From positions 1-58,887 of the forward strand of contig JAXLYE010000016.1 of assembly GCA_046351595.1 (NCBI GenBank): a stretch of DNA of 58,887 nucleotides, written 5' to 3'. This DNA comes from JAXLYE01 sp046351595. Lineage in GTDB: Bacteria > Myxococcota_A > Polyangia > Palsa-1104 > JAEUJZ01. Shown here piece by piece: positions 34,989 to 43,654 of this stretch (positions within the stretch are counted from its first letter, which is position 1; every line of letters begins with the position of its first letter). Made by a program: the position numbers and the translations under genes. The notes under the pieces were generated by a model. It had not been told where the DNA came from. It saw only the letters and a list, made by a program, of their open reading frames with translations, and did not search any database.

Positions 34989-35465
34989 ATGAGCGAGCAC
35001 CACCACACGCAGCGGATCCCGCGCGGCGTCCTGCTGGGCGCGGCGATGATGATCCTGTTGAGCATCGGGCTCGCGGCCGCGGCGCGGCGGGCGCACCTGC
35101 GCGAGGCGACGGCCCAGCCCCCTCCCCCGCTCCGCTCGATCGAGCTGCGCTTCGCGGATCGACCCGACGGAGCCATCGCCGTCCTCGCCGCCGACACCGG
35201 GCGCCCCGTCAGCCAGTTCGCGCCGCGGACCAACGGCTTCGTCCGCGGCGTCCTGCGCGGCCTGTTCCGCGTCCGCAAGCTCGAGTCCATGGATCGCGAC
35301 GGGCGCTTCCGGCTCGCGCGCGAGGCCAGCGGCCGGCTCTCGCTCACCGACCTGCAGACCGGGCGCCGGGTCGATCTCGACTCGTTCGGGCCGACCAACG
35401 CCGCTGCGTTTGCGCAGATCCTCGACGCCGACGCCGGCGCTCCCGGATCCAAGGGAGCCCAATGA
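34989..35465 (+). CDS. puhC: Photosynthetic complex assembly protein PuhC
   Basis: A 158-residue protein with one N-terminal membrane segment (VLLGAAMMILLSIGLAAAAR) and a periplasmic domain. It matches PuhC at LRSIELRFADRPDGAIAVL and TNGFVRGVLRGLFRVRKLES. PuhC is needed for normal reaction-centre/LH1 organisation. AAGGAGAG upstream of the ATG. The stop overlaps the next gene's ATG. Confidence 0.9.
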   Translation: MSEHHHTQRIPRGVLLGAAMMILLSIGLAAAARRAHLREATAQPPPPLRSIELRFADRPDGAIAVLAADTGRPVSQFAPRTNGFVRGVLRGLFRVRKLESMDRDGRFRLAREASGRLSLTDLQTGRRVDLDSFGPTNAAAFAQILDADAGAPGSKGAQ

Positions 35466-35752
35466 AGGGCCGCCGCTCCTTTGACGTCTCCTGCACGGTG
35501 CGGGTCTCGCACACGCGCGAGGATCTCTCTGCGCACGTCGAGCTCGAGGAGCCGATCGAGCTCCGTCCCGGTGACCGCGTGCTCGTCCACGGCCCCGCGC
35601 TCAGCCCGCCCTACGGCGAGGTGAAGACCGAGCGCCGCCGCGCAACCGTCACCCGCGCCACGTGGCTCGAGCGCGCCCTGGCCCGCATCGGCGGTGAGCT
35701 CGAGTGCCTGTCCCTGCTCGATGTCAGCTTCAGCGATCGGAGGACCCTATGA
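35462..35752 (+). CDS. Small soluble protein between puhC and acsF
   Basis: A 96-residue protein of charged character with no membrane segment: SCTVRVSHTREDLSAHVELE, ELRPGDRVLVHGPALSPPYG, then TWLERALARIGGELECL. A small gene of this type often sits just before acsF in purple-bacterial clusters, but I know no assigned function. It overlaps puhC (ATGA) and acsF (ATGA), so it is translated with them, perhaps as an assembly aid for AcsF or the reaction centre (inference). Confidence 0.75.
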   Translation: MKGRRSFDVSCTVRVSHTREDLSAHVELEEPIELRPGDRVLVHGPALSPPYGEVKTERRRATVTRATWLERALARIGGELECLSLLDVSFSDRRTL

Positions 35753-36852
35753 ACTCCCCTCTAAACGCCGCGGATCTCGATCTCGAAATGACGCTGCCGC
35801 CGCCCGCGCGCCAGCCCAACGTCACCACACTGCAGGCCCAGAAGACCACGACCCTGAGCCCGCGCTTCTACACCACCGACTTCAAGGAGATGGACCGCAT
35901 CTCCGTCGAGCCGGTGCGGGCCGAGTGGGACGAGCTGATCGCCGAGCTGGCGGCCGACGGCAACCGCCGCCACTTCCACAAGAACGAGGACTGGGACGCG
36001 GATCTGTCGAAGATCCAGGGGCCGCTGCGCGAGGAGTTCCTCGACTTCCTGGTGAGCTCCCTGACCGCGGAATTCTCGGGCTGCATCTTATACGCCGAGA
36101 TCCGCAAGCGCGGCAGCAACCCGGACCTGTGCGACCTGTTCAAGTACATGAGCCGCGACGAGTCGCGTCACGCCGGCTTCATCAACGAGGCGCTCAAGGA
36201 GTTCGGCGTCGGCGTCGACCTGAGCTTCTTGACCCGGGCCAAGCAGTACACCTACTTCAAGCCCAAGTTCATCTTCTACGCGACGTACCTGTCCGAGAAG
36301 ATCGGCTACGCGCGCTACATCACCATCTTCCGCCACCTCGAGCGGCACCCCGAGTACCGCTTCCACCCCATCTTCAAGTGGTTCAAGGAGTGGTGCAACG
36401 ACGAGTTCCGCCACGGCGAGGCGTTCGCGCTCCTGATGCGCGCCAACCCGCGCCTGCTCTCGGGCACGAACCAGCTATGGATCCGCTTCTTCCAGCTCGC
36501 GGTGTTCGCGACCATGTTCGTCCGCGACCACAGCCGCGTCGAGTTCCACAAGGCGCTCGGGCTCGATCCGGAGCAGTACGGGATGCACGTCTTCCGCATC
36601 ACCGCCGAGATCTCGAAGCAGGTCTTCCCGGTGCAGCTCGATGTCGAGAACCCGGCGTTCCTGCGCGGCCTGCAGCGGCTGCAGCAGCGCTCCGCCACGA
36701 TCGAGAAGGCGCGCCAGCGCGGAGGGATCTTCGGCCGGCTGCACATCATGGGCCTGTACCTGCTCATCGCCGCGACCCTGGTCCGCCTGTTCTTCCTGCC
36801 CGCCAAGCGCAACACCATCCCCGCCCGGTCCCGACTCGCGCCGGCCTGGTGA
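35749..36852 (+). CDS. acsF: AcsF, O2-dependent Mg-protoporphyrin monomethylester cyclase
   Basis: Di-iron enzyme forming the fifth (isocyclic) ring with molecular oxygen. The 367-residue protein carries the carboxylate/histidine ligand motifs HKNEDWD, DESRHAGFINEAL and CNDEFRHGEAFALLMRANP, as in AcsF proteins, and a hydrophobic C-terminal segment (IMGLYLLIAATLVRLFFLP). ATG 35749 is chosen because GGAGG lies 6 nt before it and it overlaps the preceding stop. Without a bchE in the window, this is the only cyclase seen, so pigment synthesis needs oxygen unless bchE is elsewhere. Confidence 0.96.
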   Translation: MNSPLNAADLDLEMTLPPPARQPNVTTLQAQKTTTLSPRFYTTDFKEMDRISVEPVRAEWDELIAELAADGNRRHFHKNEDWDADLSKIQGPLREEFLDFLVSSLTAEFSGCILYAEIRKRGSNPDLCDLFKYMSRDESRHAGFINEALKEFGVGVDLSFLTRAKQYTYFKPKFIFYATYLSEKIGYARYITIFRHLERHPEYRFHPIFKWFKEWCNDEFRHGEAFALLMRANPRLLSGTNQLWIRFFQLAVFATMFVRDHSRVEFHKALGLDPEQYGMHVFRITAEISKQVFPVQLDVENPAFLRGLQRLQQRSATIEKARQRGGIFGRLHIMGLYLLIAATLVRLFFLPAKRNTIPARSRLAPAW

Positions 36853-36867
36853 AGTCGCGGGAGCCCG

Positions 36868-37665
36868 ATGCTCGACCCGCTGTGGGCCGTCCTCTTCGTG
36901 CTGCTCGCCTGGTGGCTCAGCACCGGCGCCATCCTGCTGCTCGATGGCCTGCCGCGGCCGACGTTCCGGCTCAGCCTGGGCGGCGTCGGCGCCTTCGCGC
37001 TGGCCGGGCTGTACGGGCTCGCCTATAGCAGCCGGCTCGACTCACGCGCCGGCGCGTACCTCGCGTTCTGCTCGGCGCTCGCGGTGTGGGCCTGGCACGA
37101 GCTGGCGTTCCTCCTCGGCGTCATCACCGGCCCGCGCAAGGCACCGTGTCCGCCCACGGCACGCGGCCTTGCGCGCTTCCGCTTCGCCACCGCGGCGCTG
37201 CTCTACCACGAGCTGGCGCTGCTGGTCACGCTGCTGGCCGTGCTGGCGCTGACCCGCGGCGCGCCCAACCAGGTCGGCGCGCACTGCTTCCTGGTGCTGT
37301 GGGCCATGCGCATCTCGGCCAAGCTCAATGTCTTCCTCGGCGTGCGCAACCTCGCCACCGAGTTCATCCCCGAGCACCTCGGCTACCTGATCAGCTACTT
37401 CCGCAAGGCGCGCATGAACCTGCTGATGCCGGTGTCGCTGCTGCTGTCGAGCGGTGTGCTGGTGCACCTGATCCGCACGCCGGCCGCCGCGGGCGCAGCG
37501 GCGGTAGGCCGCTCGCTGGTCGCGACCCTGCTCGGCCTGGCGGTGCTCGAGCACGTCTTCCTGATCCTGCCCCTGCCCGACGCGCTGCTGTGGCGCTGGG
37601 CGCTGCGCACGAGGCAGCGCCCGCAAGCCCCCTCTGAGACAATCTATCGAGCTGACTCAGGCTGA
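36868..37665 (+). CDS. puhE: PuhE membrane protein (DUF3623 type)
   Basis: A 265-residue protein with about seven hydrophobic segments, last gene of the puh-acsF run as in other purple bacteria. Landmarks are LSTGAILLLDGLPRPTFRLS, WAWHELAFLLGVITGPRK, FLVLWAMRISAKLNVFLGV and EFIPEHLGYLISYFRKARMN. PuhE is thought to modulate bacteriochlorophyll synthesis or complex assembly; the mechanism is unknown. It converges on pntB. Confidence 0.9.
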   Translation: MLDPLWAVLFVLLAWWLSTGAILLLDGLPRPTFRLSLGGVGAFALAGLYGLAYSSRLDSRAGAYLAFCSALAVWAWHELAFLLGVITGPRKAPCPPTARGLARFRFATAALLYHELALLVTLLAVLALTRGAPNQVGAHCFLVLWAMRISAKLNVFLGVRNLATEFIPEHLGYLISYFRKARMNLLMPVSLLLSSGVLVHLIRTPAAAGAAAVGRSLVATLLGLAVLEHVFLILPLPDALLWRWALRTRQRPQAPSETIYRADSG

Positions 37666-37670
37666 GTCAG
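37652..37670. repeat. Perfect inverted repeat at the puhE stop
   Basis: CTGACTCAGGCTGAGTCAG, two 9-bp arms around one base, contains the puhE stop codon and lies 15 bp from the pntB stop. There is no T-run. It may act as a shared transcript end between convergent operons or as a protein site. Confidence 0.45.
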
Positions 37671-37684
37671 TTCGGCTTTGTGGC

Positions 37685-39097
37685 TCAGTGCCCGCCGCCC
37701 TTGAGCTGCGTCTGGAACGAGAGCAGCGTCTTCTTGGCGTCGCCCAGCACCATCATCGTATTGGCCATGTGGAACAGCTCGTTCTCGACGCCGGAGAAGC
37801 CGGTGGCCATCGAGCGCTTGAGCACGATGATCGATCGCGCCTGCTCGACGTTGAAGACCGGCATGCCAAAGATCGGGCTCTTGGGATCCGTGCGCGCCGC
37901 GGGGTTTACGACGTCGTTGGCGCCGACCACGATCACCGCGTCCGTGCGCCCGAAGTCGTCGTTGATCGCGTCCAGGTCATACAGCTCGTCGTAGGGCACG
38001 TTGGCCTCCGCGAGCAGCACGTTCATGTGGCCGGGCATGCGGCCCGCGACCGGGTGGATGGCGTAGCGCACCTCGACGCCGCGCTTCTGCAAGAGCGCCG
38101 CCAGATCACGCACCGCGTACTGCGCCTGCGACACCGCCATGCCGTAGCCCGGGATGACGATCACGCTCTGCGAGGCCTGCAGCACCGCGGTCGCGTCCTC
38201 GACCGTGGCCTCGTTGTACGAGCGCCGCTGCCCGCCGGCACCCGCGGCCGCCTCCTGCTCGCCGCCGAACGCCCCGAACAGGACGTTGCTGAACGAGCGG
38301 TTCATCGCCTTGCTCATGAGGATCGACAGGAGCAGGCCCGAGCTGCCGTCGAGCGCGCCGGTGATGATCAGGATCTTGTGGCCGAGCGCGATGCCGGTGG
38401 CCGCGGCGGCCAGGCCCGCGTACGAGTTGAGCAGCGAGATCACCACCGGCATGTCGGCGCCGCCGATCGGCAGCACGCCCAGCACCCCGAGCCCGAGCGC
38501 GATACCCGGCACCGCGTAGAAGGCGATGCTCGACTCGCCGGGCCGCACCACGCCGTAGACGATGAGCGCGCCCGAGATCAGAAAGAGCAGGAGGTTGGTC
38601 GCGTTCTGGCCCTTGTACGTGATCGGCGCGCCGCGGATCAGACCCTGCAGCTTGGCGAACGCCATGATGCTGCCGGTGAACGTCAAGGAGCCCAGGAACA
38701 CCTCGAAGCCGAGGGCGCCGAGCGACAGGCGGCTCATCTCGACGACCGCGCCGCCGCCGTGCGTCCCGAAGTGGCGGTAGTACTCGGCGATGCCGACCAG
38801 CGCCGTCGCCAGGCCGCCGAAGGCGTGCGACAGCGCGATGCGCTCGGGCATCTTGGTCATCGGGATGCGCAGCGAGATCGCGGTCCCGATCAGCGAGCCG
38901 AGGAGGATGCCGGCGATGATCCACTCGTAGCTTACGATCTCGCGCTGCAAGAGCGTCGCGACCACCGCCACGAACATGCCCAGCTCGCCGAGCAGGATGC
39001 CGCGGCGCCCGGCCTCGGGGGAGCTCAGCCCGCGCAGGCACAGGATGAACAGCACCGAGGCGACCAGGTAGGCCAGGTCGAGCATCCACGCGTTCAC
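37685..39097 (-). CDS. pntB: Proton-translocating NAD(P) transhydrogenase beta subunit PntB
   Basis: Carries the NADP(H) domain and part of the membrane proton channel of transhydrogenase, which makes NADPH from NADH using proton-motive force. The 470-residue protein has about eight or nine hydrophobic segments. The C-terminal NADP domain shows the hallmarks VIVIPGYGMAVSQAQY, IHPVAGRMPGHMNVLLAEA, VVGANDVVNPAA and VFNVEQARSIIVLKRSM. Its GTG/ATG end overlaps pntA2 by 4 nt, so pntA1-pntA2-pntB are coupled. Confidence 0.96.
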   Translation of the reverse strand: MNAWMLDLAYLVASVLFILCLRGLSSPEAGRRGILLGELGMFVAVVATLLQREIVSYEWIIAGILLGSLIGTAISLRIPMTKMPERIALSHAFGGLATALVGIAEYYRHFGTHGGGAVVEMSRLSLGALGFEVFLGSLTFTGSIMAFAKLQGLIRGAPITYKGQNATNLLLFLISGALIVYGVVRPGESSIAFYAVPGIALGLGVLGVLPIGGADMPVVISLLNSYAGLAAAATGIALGHKILIITGALDGSSGLLLSILMSKAMNRSFSNVLFGAFGGEQEAAAGAGGQRRSYNEATVEDATAVLQASQSVIVIPGYGMAVSQAQYAVRDLAALLQKRGVEVRYAIHPVAGRMPGHMNVLLAEANVPYDELYDLDAINDDFGRTDAVIVVGANDVVNPAARTDPKSPIFGMPVFNVEQARSIIVLKRSMATGFSGVENELFHMANTMMVLGDAKKTLLSFQTQLKGGGH

Positions 39098-39426
39098 CGC
39101 GCACCTCCTTCGGAGCCGCGCTCGGCGGGGCTGCGCTCACCGGGGCGGCGCTTGAACATGCGCAGCATGCGGTCGGTGATCAGGAAGCCGCCGACCACGT
39201 TGAGGGTCGCCGCGGTCACCGCGACGAAGCCGAGCAGCGTCGACACCCGGTTGTGGTTCGAGCCCGCGGCGACCAGCGAGCCGACCAGCGAGATGCCGCT
39301 GATGGCGTTGGTCCCGGACATCAGCGGCGTGTGCAGGAGCGCCGGGACGCGCGAGATCACCTGGTAGCCGACGAACGTCGCCAGCGCGAAGATGTACAGA
39401 TCGAAGACCAGCTCGTGCGGGTTCAC
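39094..39426 (-). CDS. pntA2: NAD(P) transhydrogenase alpha subunit part 2
   Basis: The 110-residue membrane part of the alpha subunit in the three-gene form of transhydrogenase. Three hydrophobic segments are seen (LYIFALATFVGYQVIS, NAISGISLVGSLVAAG, LGFVAVTAATLNVVGGFLI), with LLHTPLMSGTNAISGI typical of PntAB. It sits between pntA1 and pntB with 4-nt overlaps on both sides. Confidence 0.95.
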   Translation of the reverse strand: MNPHELVFDLYIFALATFVGYQVISRVPALLHTPLMSGTNAISGISLVGSLVAAGSNHNRVSTLLGFVAVTAATLNVVGGFLITDRMLRMFKRRPGERSPAERGSEGGAR

Positions 39427-40589
39427 GCGGCACCTCCTGCGGCGACGGCAGCGGGCGGCGGCGCCGGGCTCACCGGCTGCAGCGCCGGCGTCACCACCGC
39501 GCCGCCGCGGACGATGACGCAGCCGCGCGTAATCTCGTCATCCCGATCCAGACGCAGCGCGCCATCCTTATGAAGGTGCAGCAGCAGCCGCTCGATGTTG
39601 CGCGAGTACATCTGGCTGGCGTGCACCGCGAGGTTGCTGGGGACGTCGAGCGCCCCGATCACGGTGACACCGCCGCGCACCACCGTGCGCCCGGGCTCGG
39701 TGAGCTCGCAGTTGCCGCCCTGCTCCGCGGCCAGATCCACGATCACGGAGCCCGGCTTCATCTGCCCCACCATCTGGGCGGTGAGCAGGGTCGGGGCGCG
39801 GCGCCCCGGGATCAGCGCCGTGGTGATGCAGACGTCGGCCTTGGCGACGTGGCGCGCGAGCACCTCGGCCTGCTTCCGCTTGTACGCCTCGGAAACCTCG
39901 CGAGCGTAGCCGCCGGCGGCCTGGCCGTCCTCCTCGGCGTCGACCTCGATGAAGCGCGCGCCCAGGCTCTCGACCTGCTCCTTGACCACGCGGCGCACGT
40001 CGAACGCCTCGACGACCGCGCCCAGGCGCCGGGCGGTGCCGATGGCCTGCAGCCCGGCCACACCCGCGCCCAGCACCAGCACCTTTGCCGGCGCGATGGT
40101 GCCGGCCGCGGTGATCAGCATCGGGAAGAAGCGCGGCAGCGCCGCCGCCGCGGTCAGCACCGCGCAGTAGCCGGCGCAGGTCGCCTGCGACGACAGCACG
40201 TCCATCATCTGGGCCGCGGTGGTGCGCGGGATGCAGTCGACGGCCACGGTGTCGATGCCGCGCGCCGCCAGCGCGGTCACCAGGTTGGGGCGGGCCTGCG
40301 GCAGGATCGGCGCCACCAGCCCCGTGCCCGGCCGCAGCTCGCCGACGTCCTCGATGGCGGGCGGGCGCAGCCGCAGCAGCACGTCGCAGCGCGCCAGCAC
40401 CGCGGCGCGGCCCTCCGCCAGCTCGGCGCCGGCTGCGACGTACTCCTCATCCGCGATGAGCGAGCCCGCGCCAGCCCCCGATTCAAAGACCGTTCCGATC
40501 TGCTTGGCGGCCAGCCGCCGCACCGACTCGGGCACCAGCGGCACCCGCCGCTCGCTTGAAGCTAACTCTCGAATGATCCCGATGCGCAT
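39423..40589 (-). CDS. pntA1: NAD(P) transhydrogenase alpha subunit part 1 (NAD domain)
   Basis: The 388-residue soluble NAD(H)-binding subunit, related to alanine dehydrogenase. Landmarks are IGIIRELASSERRVPLVPES at the N-terminus, the Rossmann GAGVAGLQAIGTARRLGAVV around residue 180, and GSVIVDLAAEQGGNCELTEP. The first gene of the unit diverges from the bciB-type gene across PpsR-type operators, implying control together with pigment synthesis. Confidence 0.95.
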   Translation of the reverse strand: MRIGIIRELASSERRVPLVPESVRRLAAKQIGTVFESGAGAGSLIADEEYVAAGAELAEGRAAVLARCDVLLRLRPPAIEDVGELRPGTGLVAPILPQARPNLVTALAARGIDTVAVDCIPRTTAAQMMDVLSSQATCAGYCAVLTAAAALPRFFPMLITAAGTIAPAKVLVLGAGVAGLQAIGTARRLGAVVEAFDVRRVVKEQVESLGARFIEVDAEEDGQAAGGYAREVSEAYKRKQAEVLARHVAKADVCITTALIPGRRAPTLLTAQMVGQMKPGSVIVDLAAEQGGNCELTEPGRTVVRGGVTVIGALDVPSNLAVHASQMYSRNIERLLLHLHKDGALRLDRDDEITRGCVIVRGGAVVTPALQPVSPAPPPAAVAAGGAA

Positions 40590-40654
40590 CCTCTCTCCGA
40601 TGCTCTTGGCTGGGCTGCACGATAGAAAAAAAGCAACGGCGTGGGCAGATTAAG

Positions 40655-40672
40655 TGTCAAAAATTTTGTACA
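40655..40672. promoter_or_regulatory. PpsR/CrtJ-type operator 1, pntA1-bciB intergenic
   Basis: TGTCAAAAATTTTGTACA matches TGT-N12-ACA exactly. It lies 66 bp upstream of pntA1 and about 140 bp upstream of the bciB-type gene. Confidence 0.75.
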
Positions 40673-40685
40673 TTTCGCGTTGAGT

Positions 40686-40703
40686 CGTCCTGCCGAATTG
40701 ACA
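40686..40703 (+). promoter_or_regulatory. PpsR-type operator 2 ahead of the bciB-type gene
   Basis: CGTCCTGCCGAATTGACA fits TGT-N12-ACA with one mismatch and has the recurring CGTC-N8-ATTGACA form, ending in a -35-like TTGACA. I could not define a convincing -10. Confidence 0.62.
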
Positions 40704-40808
40704 AATACGCAGATAAGACTCGGAAATGAACCCTTCATAGCGCACTGCGTTATGGTCGCTTCTTCGCTGTGCAGGGTTTGTCCAGTGAACTTGACGCAGG
40801 GAGCCCGC

Positions 40809-42152
40809 TTGGACCCATCGAATGCCCGTAACCCTGCCCCTACCCCGCGCGGCCCGCTGCGGCTCCCGGTAATCGCCGAGGACACGAGCGGCCCGTCCGA
40901 CTTCTACTCTCTAGAGCGCGACGGCGTGCTGACCCGGCCGCTCGCTGCGCCGGCAGCCCGCGACCTGTGCACCGACTGCGGCCTGTCCCGGACGGCCGAG
41001 CCGCGGCGCTGCGGCCGCGCCTGTCAGTTCATCCGCCCGGACTACCCCGGCCTCGAGGCACGGGTCCACGGCCGCGCCCGCGATCCCGAGCGCCCCGACG
41101 AGATCTTCTTCGGTCCGTTCCGTCGCATGCTGCGCGCCTCGCTGGTCCCGCCGCTCGCCGGCGCGCAGTGGACCGGCATCACCACGCGCATCGGCGAGCG
41201 GCTGCTGGCGACCGGCGCCGTCGACGCGGTGCTGACGGTGGCGCCCGATCCGGCGGACCGCTGGCGGCCGGTGCCGGTGCTGGTGACCCGGCCCGAGGAC
41301 ATGGCGGCCGTGCGCGGCATGCGCATGGGCTACGCGCCGCTGCTCGCGCTGCTCGAGCCGGCGCGCGACGCGGGCTACCGGCGGCTGGCGGTCATCGGCA
41401 TCCCCTGCCAGGTCTACGCGCTGCGGGCGCTCGAGCCGGAGCTCGGGCTCGAGCGCCTGTATGTGGTGGGCACGCCGTGCTCGGACAACACCACGACCGA
41501 GCGCTTCCACCACTTCCTCTCGTTGCTCAGCGACGAGCCCGAGACCATCACGTACCTGGAGTTCCGCGCCGACTACCACGTCGAGCTGCGCTTCTCGGAC
41601 GGGCGCCGGCAGGCCATCCCGTTCCTCAAGCTGCCGCTGTCGCAGCTGCCGCCGGACTTCTTTCCGCTGACGTGCCGGACCTGCGTCGACTACACCAACG
41701 TGCTGTCGGATCTCACCGTCGGCTACATGGGCGGCTACATGGGCGGTCAGGGCGAGCAGTGGCTGCTCGTGCGCAACCCGCGCGGCGAGGAGCTCATCGA
41801 GCTGCTCGGCGACGAGCTGCGCGTCGGTGCGCCGGGCAGCGCCGGCAGCCGCCGCGGTCCGGTCGCCGGCTTCCGCAAGAACGTCGAGCGCGCGGCCGGC
41901 GGCCTGCCGCTGCGGCGCCTGCCCTCGTTCCTGCGCGGCCTCGTCGGCTGGCTGATGCCCCGCATCGGACCGCGCGGCCTCGAGTTCGCCCGCGCCCGCG
42001 TCGAGATGAAGGCGATCGAGACCGTCCTCCACCTGCGCCGCGAGCGCCCGCGGCGGCTGCGCCAGCTCGTCCCGGACCACGTCTGGTCGCTGGTCGCGCC
42101 CTACGGGCTCCACCCCGCCGCCGACGAGAAAGACCCCGGACAGGGCGGTTAA
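40809..42152 (+). CDS. bciB: BciB-type 8-vinyl reductase (F420-hydrogenase beta-like)
   Basis: Probably reduces the 8-vinyl group of divinyl (proto)chlorophyllide with ferredoxin electrons. The 447-residue protein belongs to the coenzyme-F420 hydrogenase/dehydrogenase beta-subunit family. It has an N-terminal cysteine cluster (DLCTDCGLSRTAE, RRCGRACQFIRPDYPGLE), then GIPCQVYALRALE, GTPCSDNTTTERFHHFLS and LTCRTCVDYTNVLSDLTVG for further Fe-S ligands. TTG 40809 is chosen because GCAGGGAG lies 5-6 nt upstream and the conserved region follows; ATG 40752 is an alternative without a ribosome site. The C-terminal end overlaps the ppsR stop by 4 bp (convergent). Other members of the family act on other substrates, so the exact reaction is inferred from context. 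Confidence 0.85.
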   Translation: MDPSNARNPAPTPRGPLRLPVIAEDTSGPSDFYSLERDGVLTRPLAAPAARDLCTDCGLSRTAEPRRCGRACQFIRPDYPGLEARVHGRARDPERPDEIFFGPFRRMLRASLVPPLAGAQWTGITTRIGERLLATGAVDAVLTVAPDPADRWRPVPVLVTRPEDMAAVRGMRMGYAPLLALLEPARDAGYRRLAVIGIPCQVYALRALEPELGLERLYVVGTPCSDNTTTERFHHFLSLLSDEPETITYLEFRADYHVELRFSDGRRQAIPFLKLPLSQLPPDFFPLTCRTCVDYTNVLSDLTVGYMGGYMGGQGEQWLLVRNPRGEELIELLGDELRVGAPGSAGSRRGPVAGFRKNVERAAGGLPLRRLPSFLRGLVGWLMPRIGPRGLEFARARVEMKAIETVLHLRRERPRRLRQLVPDHVWSLVAPYGLHPAADEKDPGQGG

Positions 42153-43618
42153 TCGAGCTCGGAGGGATCGAGATCGCCCAGGCCGTGGCGCCGCAGCTTC
42201 AGGTACAGGCTCTGCCGGCTCAGCCCCAGGAGCTGCGCCGCCGAGGCGCGGTTGTCGCCGCTCACCTTGAGCGCGGCCTCGATGCACAGCCGCTCGATCA
42301 GGTCGGCGGACTCGCGCACGATCTCCTTGAGCGAGACGCGCCCCACCAGCTCGCGCATCTGCTCGATCGAGCGCGGCATCGGCAGGCCCGCCCCCGCCCC
42401 CGCCCCTACGGCGGTCGCGCCGGTGATCCGCAGCGGCATGGTGCGGATCGAGAAGGCGGTGCACGGCACCCGGTGCTCCGGGACGGCAACGGCCGAGACC
42501 ACGGCCTCGAGCGCGCTGCCGTAGCTGTCGTTGACGACGGTGGCGAAGTTGCGGATCGAGCCGTGCTCGCGCAGGTTCGCGAGCATGATGTTAAGGTCCA
42601 CGCCCGGCCGACCCAGCCAGCGCTCCAGCGGCTGACCCAGGATCTGGTTCTCGTTGGCCTGCTGGATCATCTCGCAGAAGGCGGGGTTGGCGCTGAGGAT
42701 GCGGCGGTCCTCGCCCATCACGACGAAGCCGTCGGGCAGCGCGTCGAGCGCCGCCAGCATGCGCGCGCCGCGCTCGTCCGCGCCCTGGCCACCGAGCGCG
42801 CCGGCGTGTGTCCCGGCCGCGCGCAGCCGCAAGAGCACCATCAAGACCCCGGACTGCCGGAACAGCGACACCGCGACCGCCACCTTGCGCTGCAGCCGGG
42901 CCAGCCCGACCACGAGCTCGGAGGGCCGCCCGCCTGCCTCGACCGCGGCGATGAGCGCCTGCACCTGCGGCCAGTTCTTGGCGCCGAACAGATCGGGCAG
43001 CGTGCGCCCCTGCAGATCGTGCGCGGACTCCTCGAGCAGGCCGGCCGCGGCGGGGTTGCTCTCGAGGATCCTGAGGTGGCTCGCCTCGGCCACCAGCGCG
43101 CCTTCGGAGCAGACCTGGAAGAGCAGGCGGTAGCGGGCCTCGGCCTGGCGCTGCCGCTCGTGCTCGCGGTCCATGGCCTGCTGCGCGCTGATCATCTGCT
43201 GCTGCACGCTGGCCATCGGGCTGAGGTCGCGCCCGAGCGCCACCACGCGCTGCGTCGCGTCGAGCCGCACCGCCGAGAAGCGGAGCGGGACGTCGCCCGC
43301 GCCCGCGGTCTGCTGGTTGATCTCCCGCGAGCGCGCCGTCGTCCCCGAGCGCGCCTCGGTGAGCAGGCGCTCGACCTTGCTCTGGCTGTCCTTGAGGGTG
43401 GTCTCGCTCCAGCGCTTGCCGATCAGGCTGTCCCAGCCCGGGTACGCCTTGAGCGCCTCGCCGACCTCCACGCCCTGGATGACCCCGTCCTGATCGACGA
43501 AGAGGGCCAGATCAGAAGCGGCGCCTATGACCCGCTGAAGGGCCCGTTCATCGACGCAGCCCTGCGGGCAGTGCCGCTCCGGAGCCGCGCGATCCTTGGT
43601 TCCTGCGCTATCGAACAT
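42149..43618 (-). CDS. ppsR: Transcriptional repressor PpsR/CrtJ (first copy)
   Basis: PAS-type repressor of photosynthesis genes. The 489-residue protein has an N-terminal PAS-like domain (ASDLALFVDQDGVIQGVEV), a linker helix (VQQQMISAQQAMDREHERQ), two further PAS regions (LLFQVCSEGALVAEASHLRI, ALDALPDGFVVMGEDRRIL) and a C-terminal Fis-type helix-turn-helix (NRASAAQLLGLSRQSLYLKL). Cys445 (ERLCIEAAL), just before the helix-turn-helix, matches the redox-active cysteine of Rhodobacter PpsR/CrtJ. I chose ATG 43618; a TTG six codons earlier is less likely. It follows aerR, its known partner. Confidence 0.94.
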   Translation of the reverse strand: MFDSAGTKDRAAPERHCPQGCVDERALQRVIGAASDLALFVDQDGVIQGVEVGEALKAYPGWDSLIGKRWSETTLKDSQSKVERLLTEARSGTTARSREINQQTAGAGDVPLRFSAVRLDATQRVVALGRDLSPMASVQQQMISAQQAMDREHERQRQAEARYRLLFQVCSEGALVAEASHLRILESNPAAAGLLEESAHDLQGRTLPDLFGAKNWPQVQALIAAVEAGGRPSELVVGLARLQRKVAVAVSLFRQSGVLMVLLRLRAAGTHAGALGGQGADERGARMLAALDALPDGFVVMGEDRRILSANPAFCEMIQQANENQILGQPLERWLGRPGVDLNIMLANLREHGSIRNFATVVNDSYGSALEAVVSAVAVPEHRVPCTAFSIRTMPLRITGATAVGAGAGAGLPMPRSIEQMRELVGRVSLKEIVRESADLIERLCIEAALKVSGDNRASAAQLLGLSRQSLYLKLRRHGLGDLDPSELD

Positions 43619-43654
43619 GACCCTTCGTCTTCCCAAGCGTTTAAGGCGTTATAA

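Noticed and set aside
40967..43654. An 895-residue open frame on the + strand across bciB and ppsR
   Set aside because: It runs out of frame through bciB and antisense to ppsR, both well supported; the translation is low-complexity.
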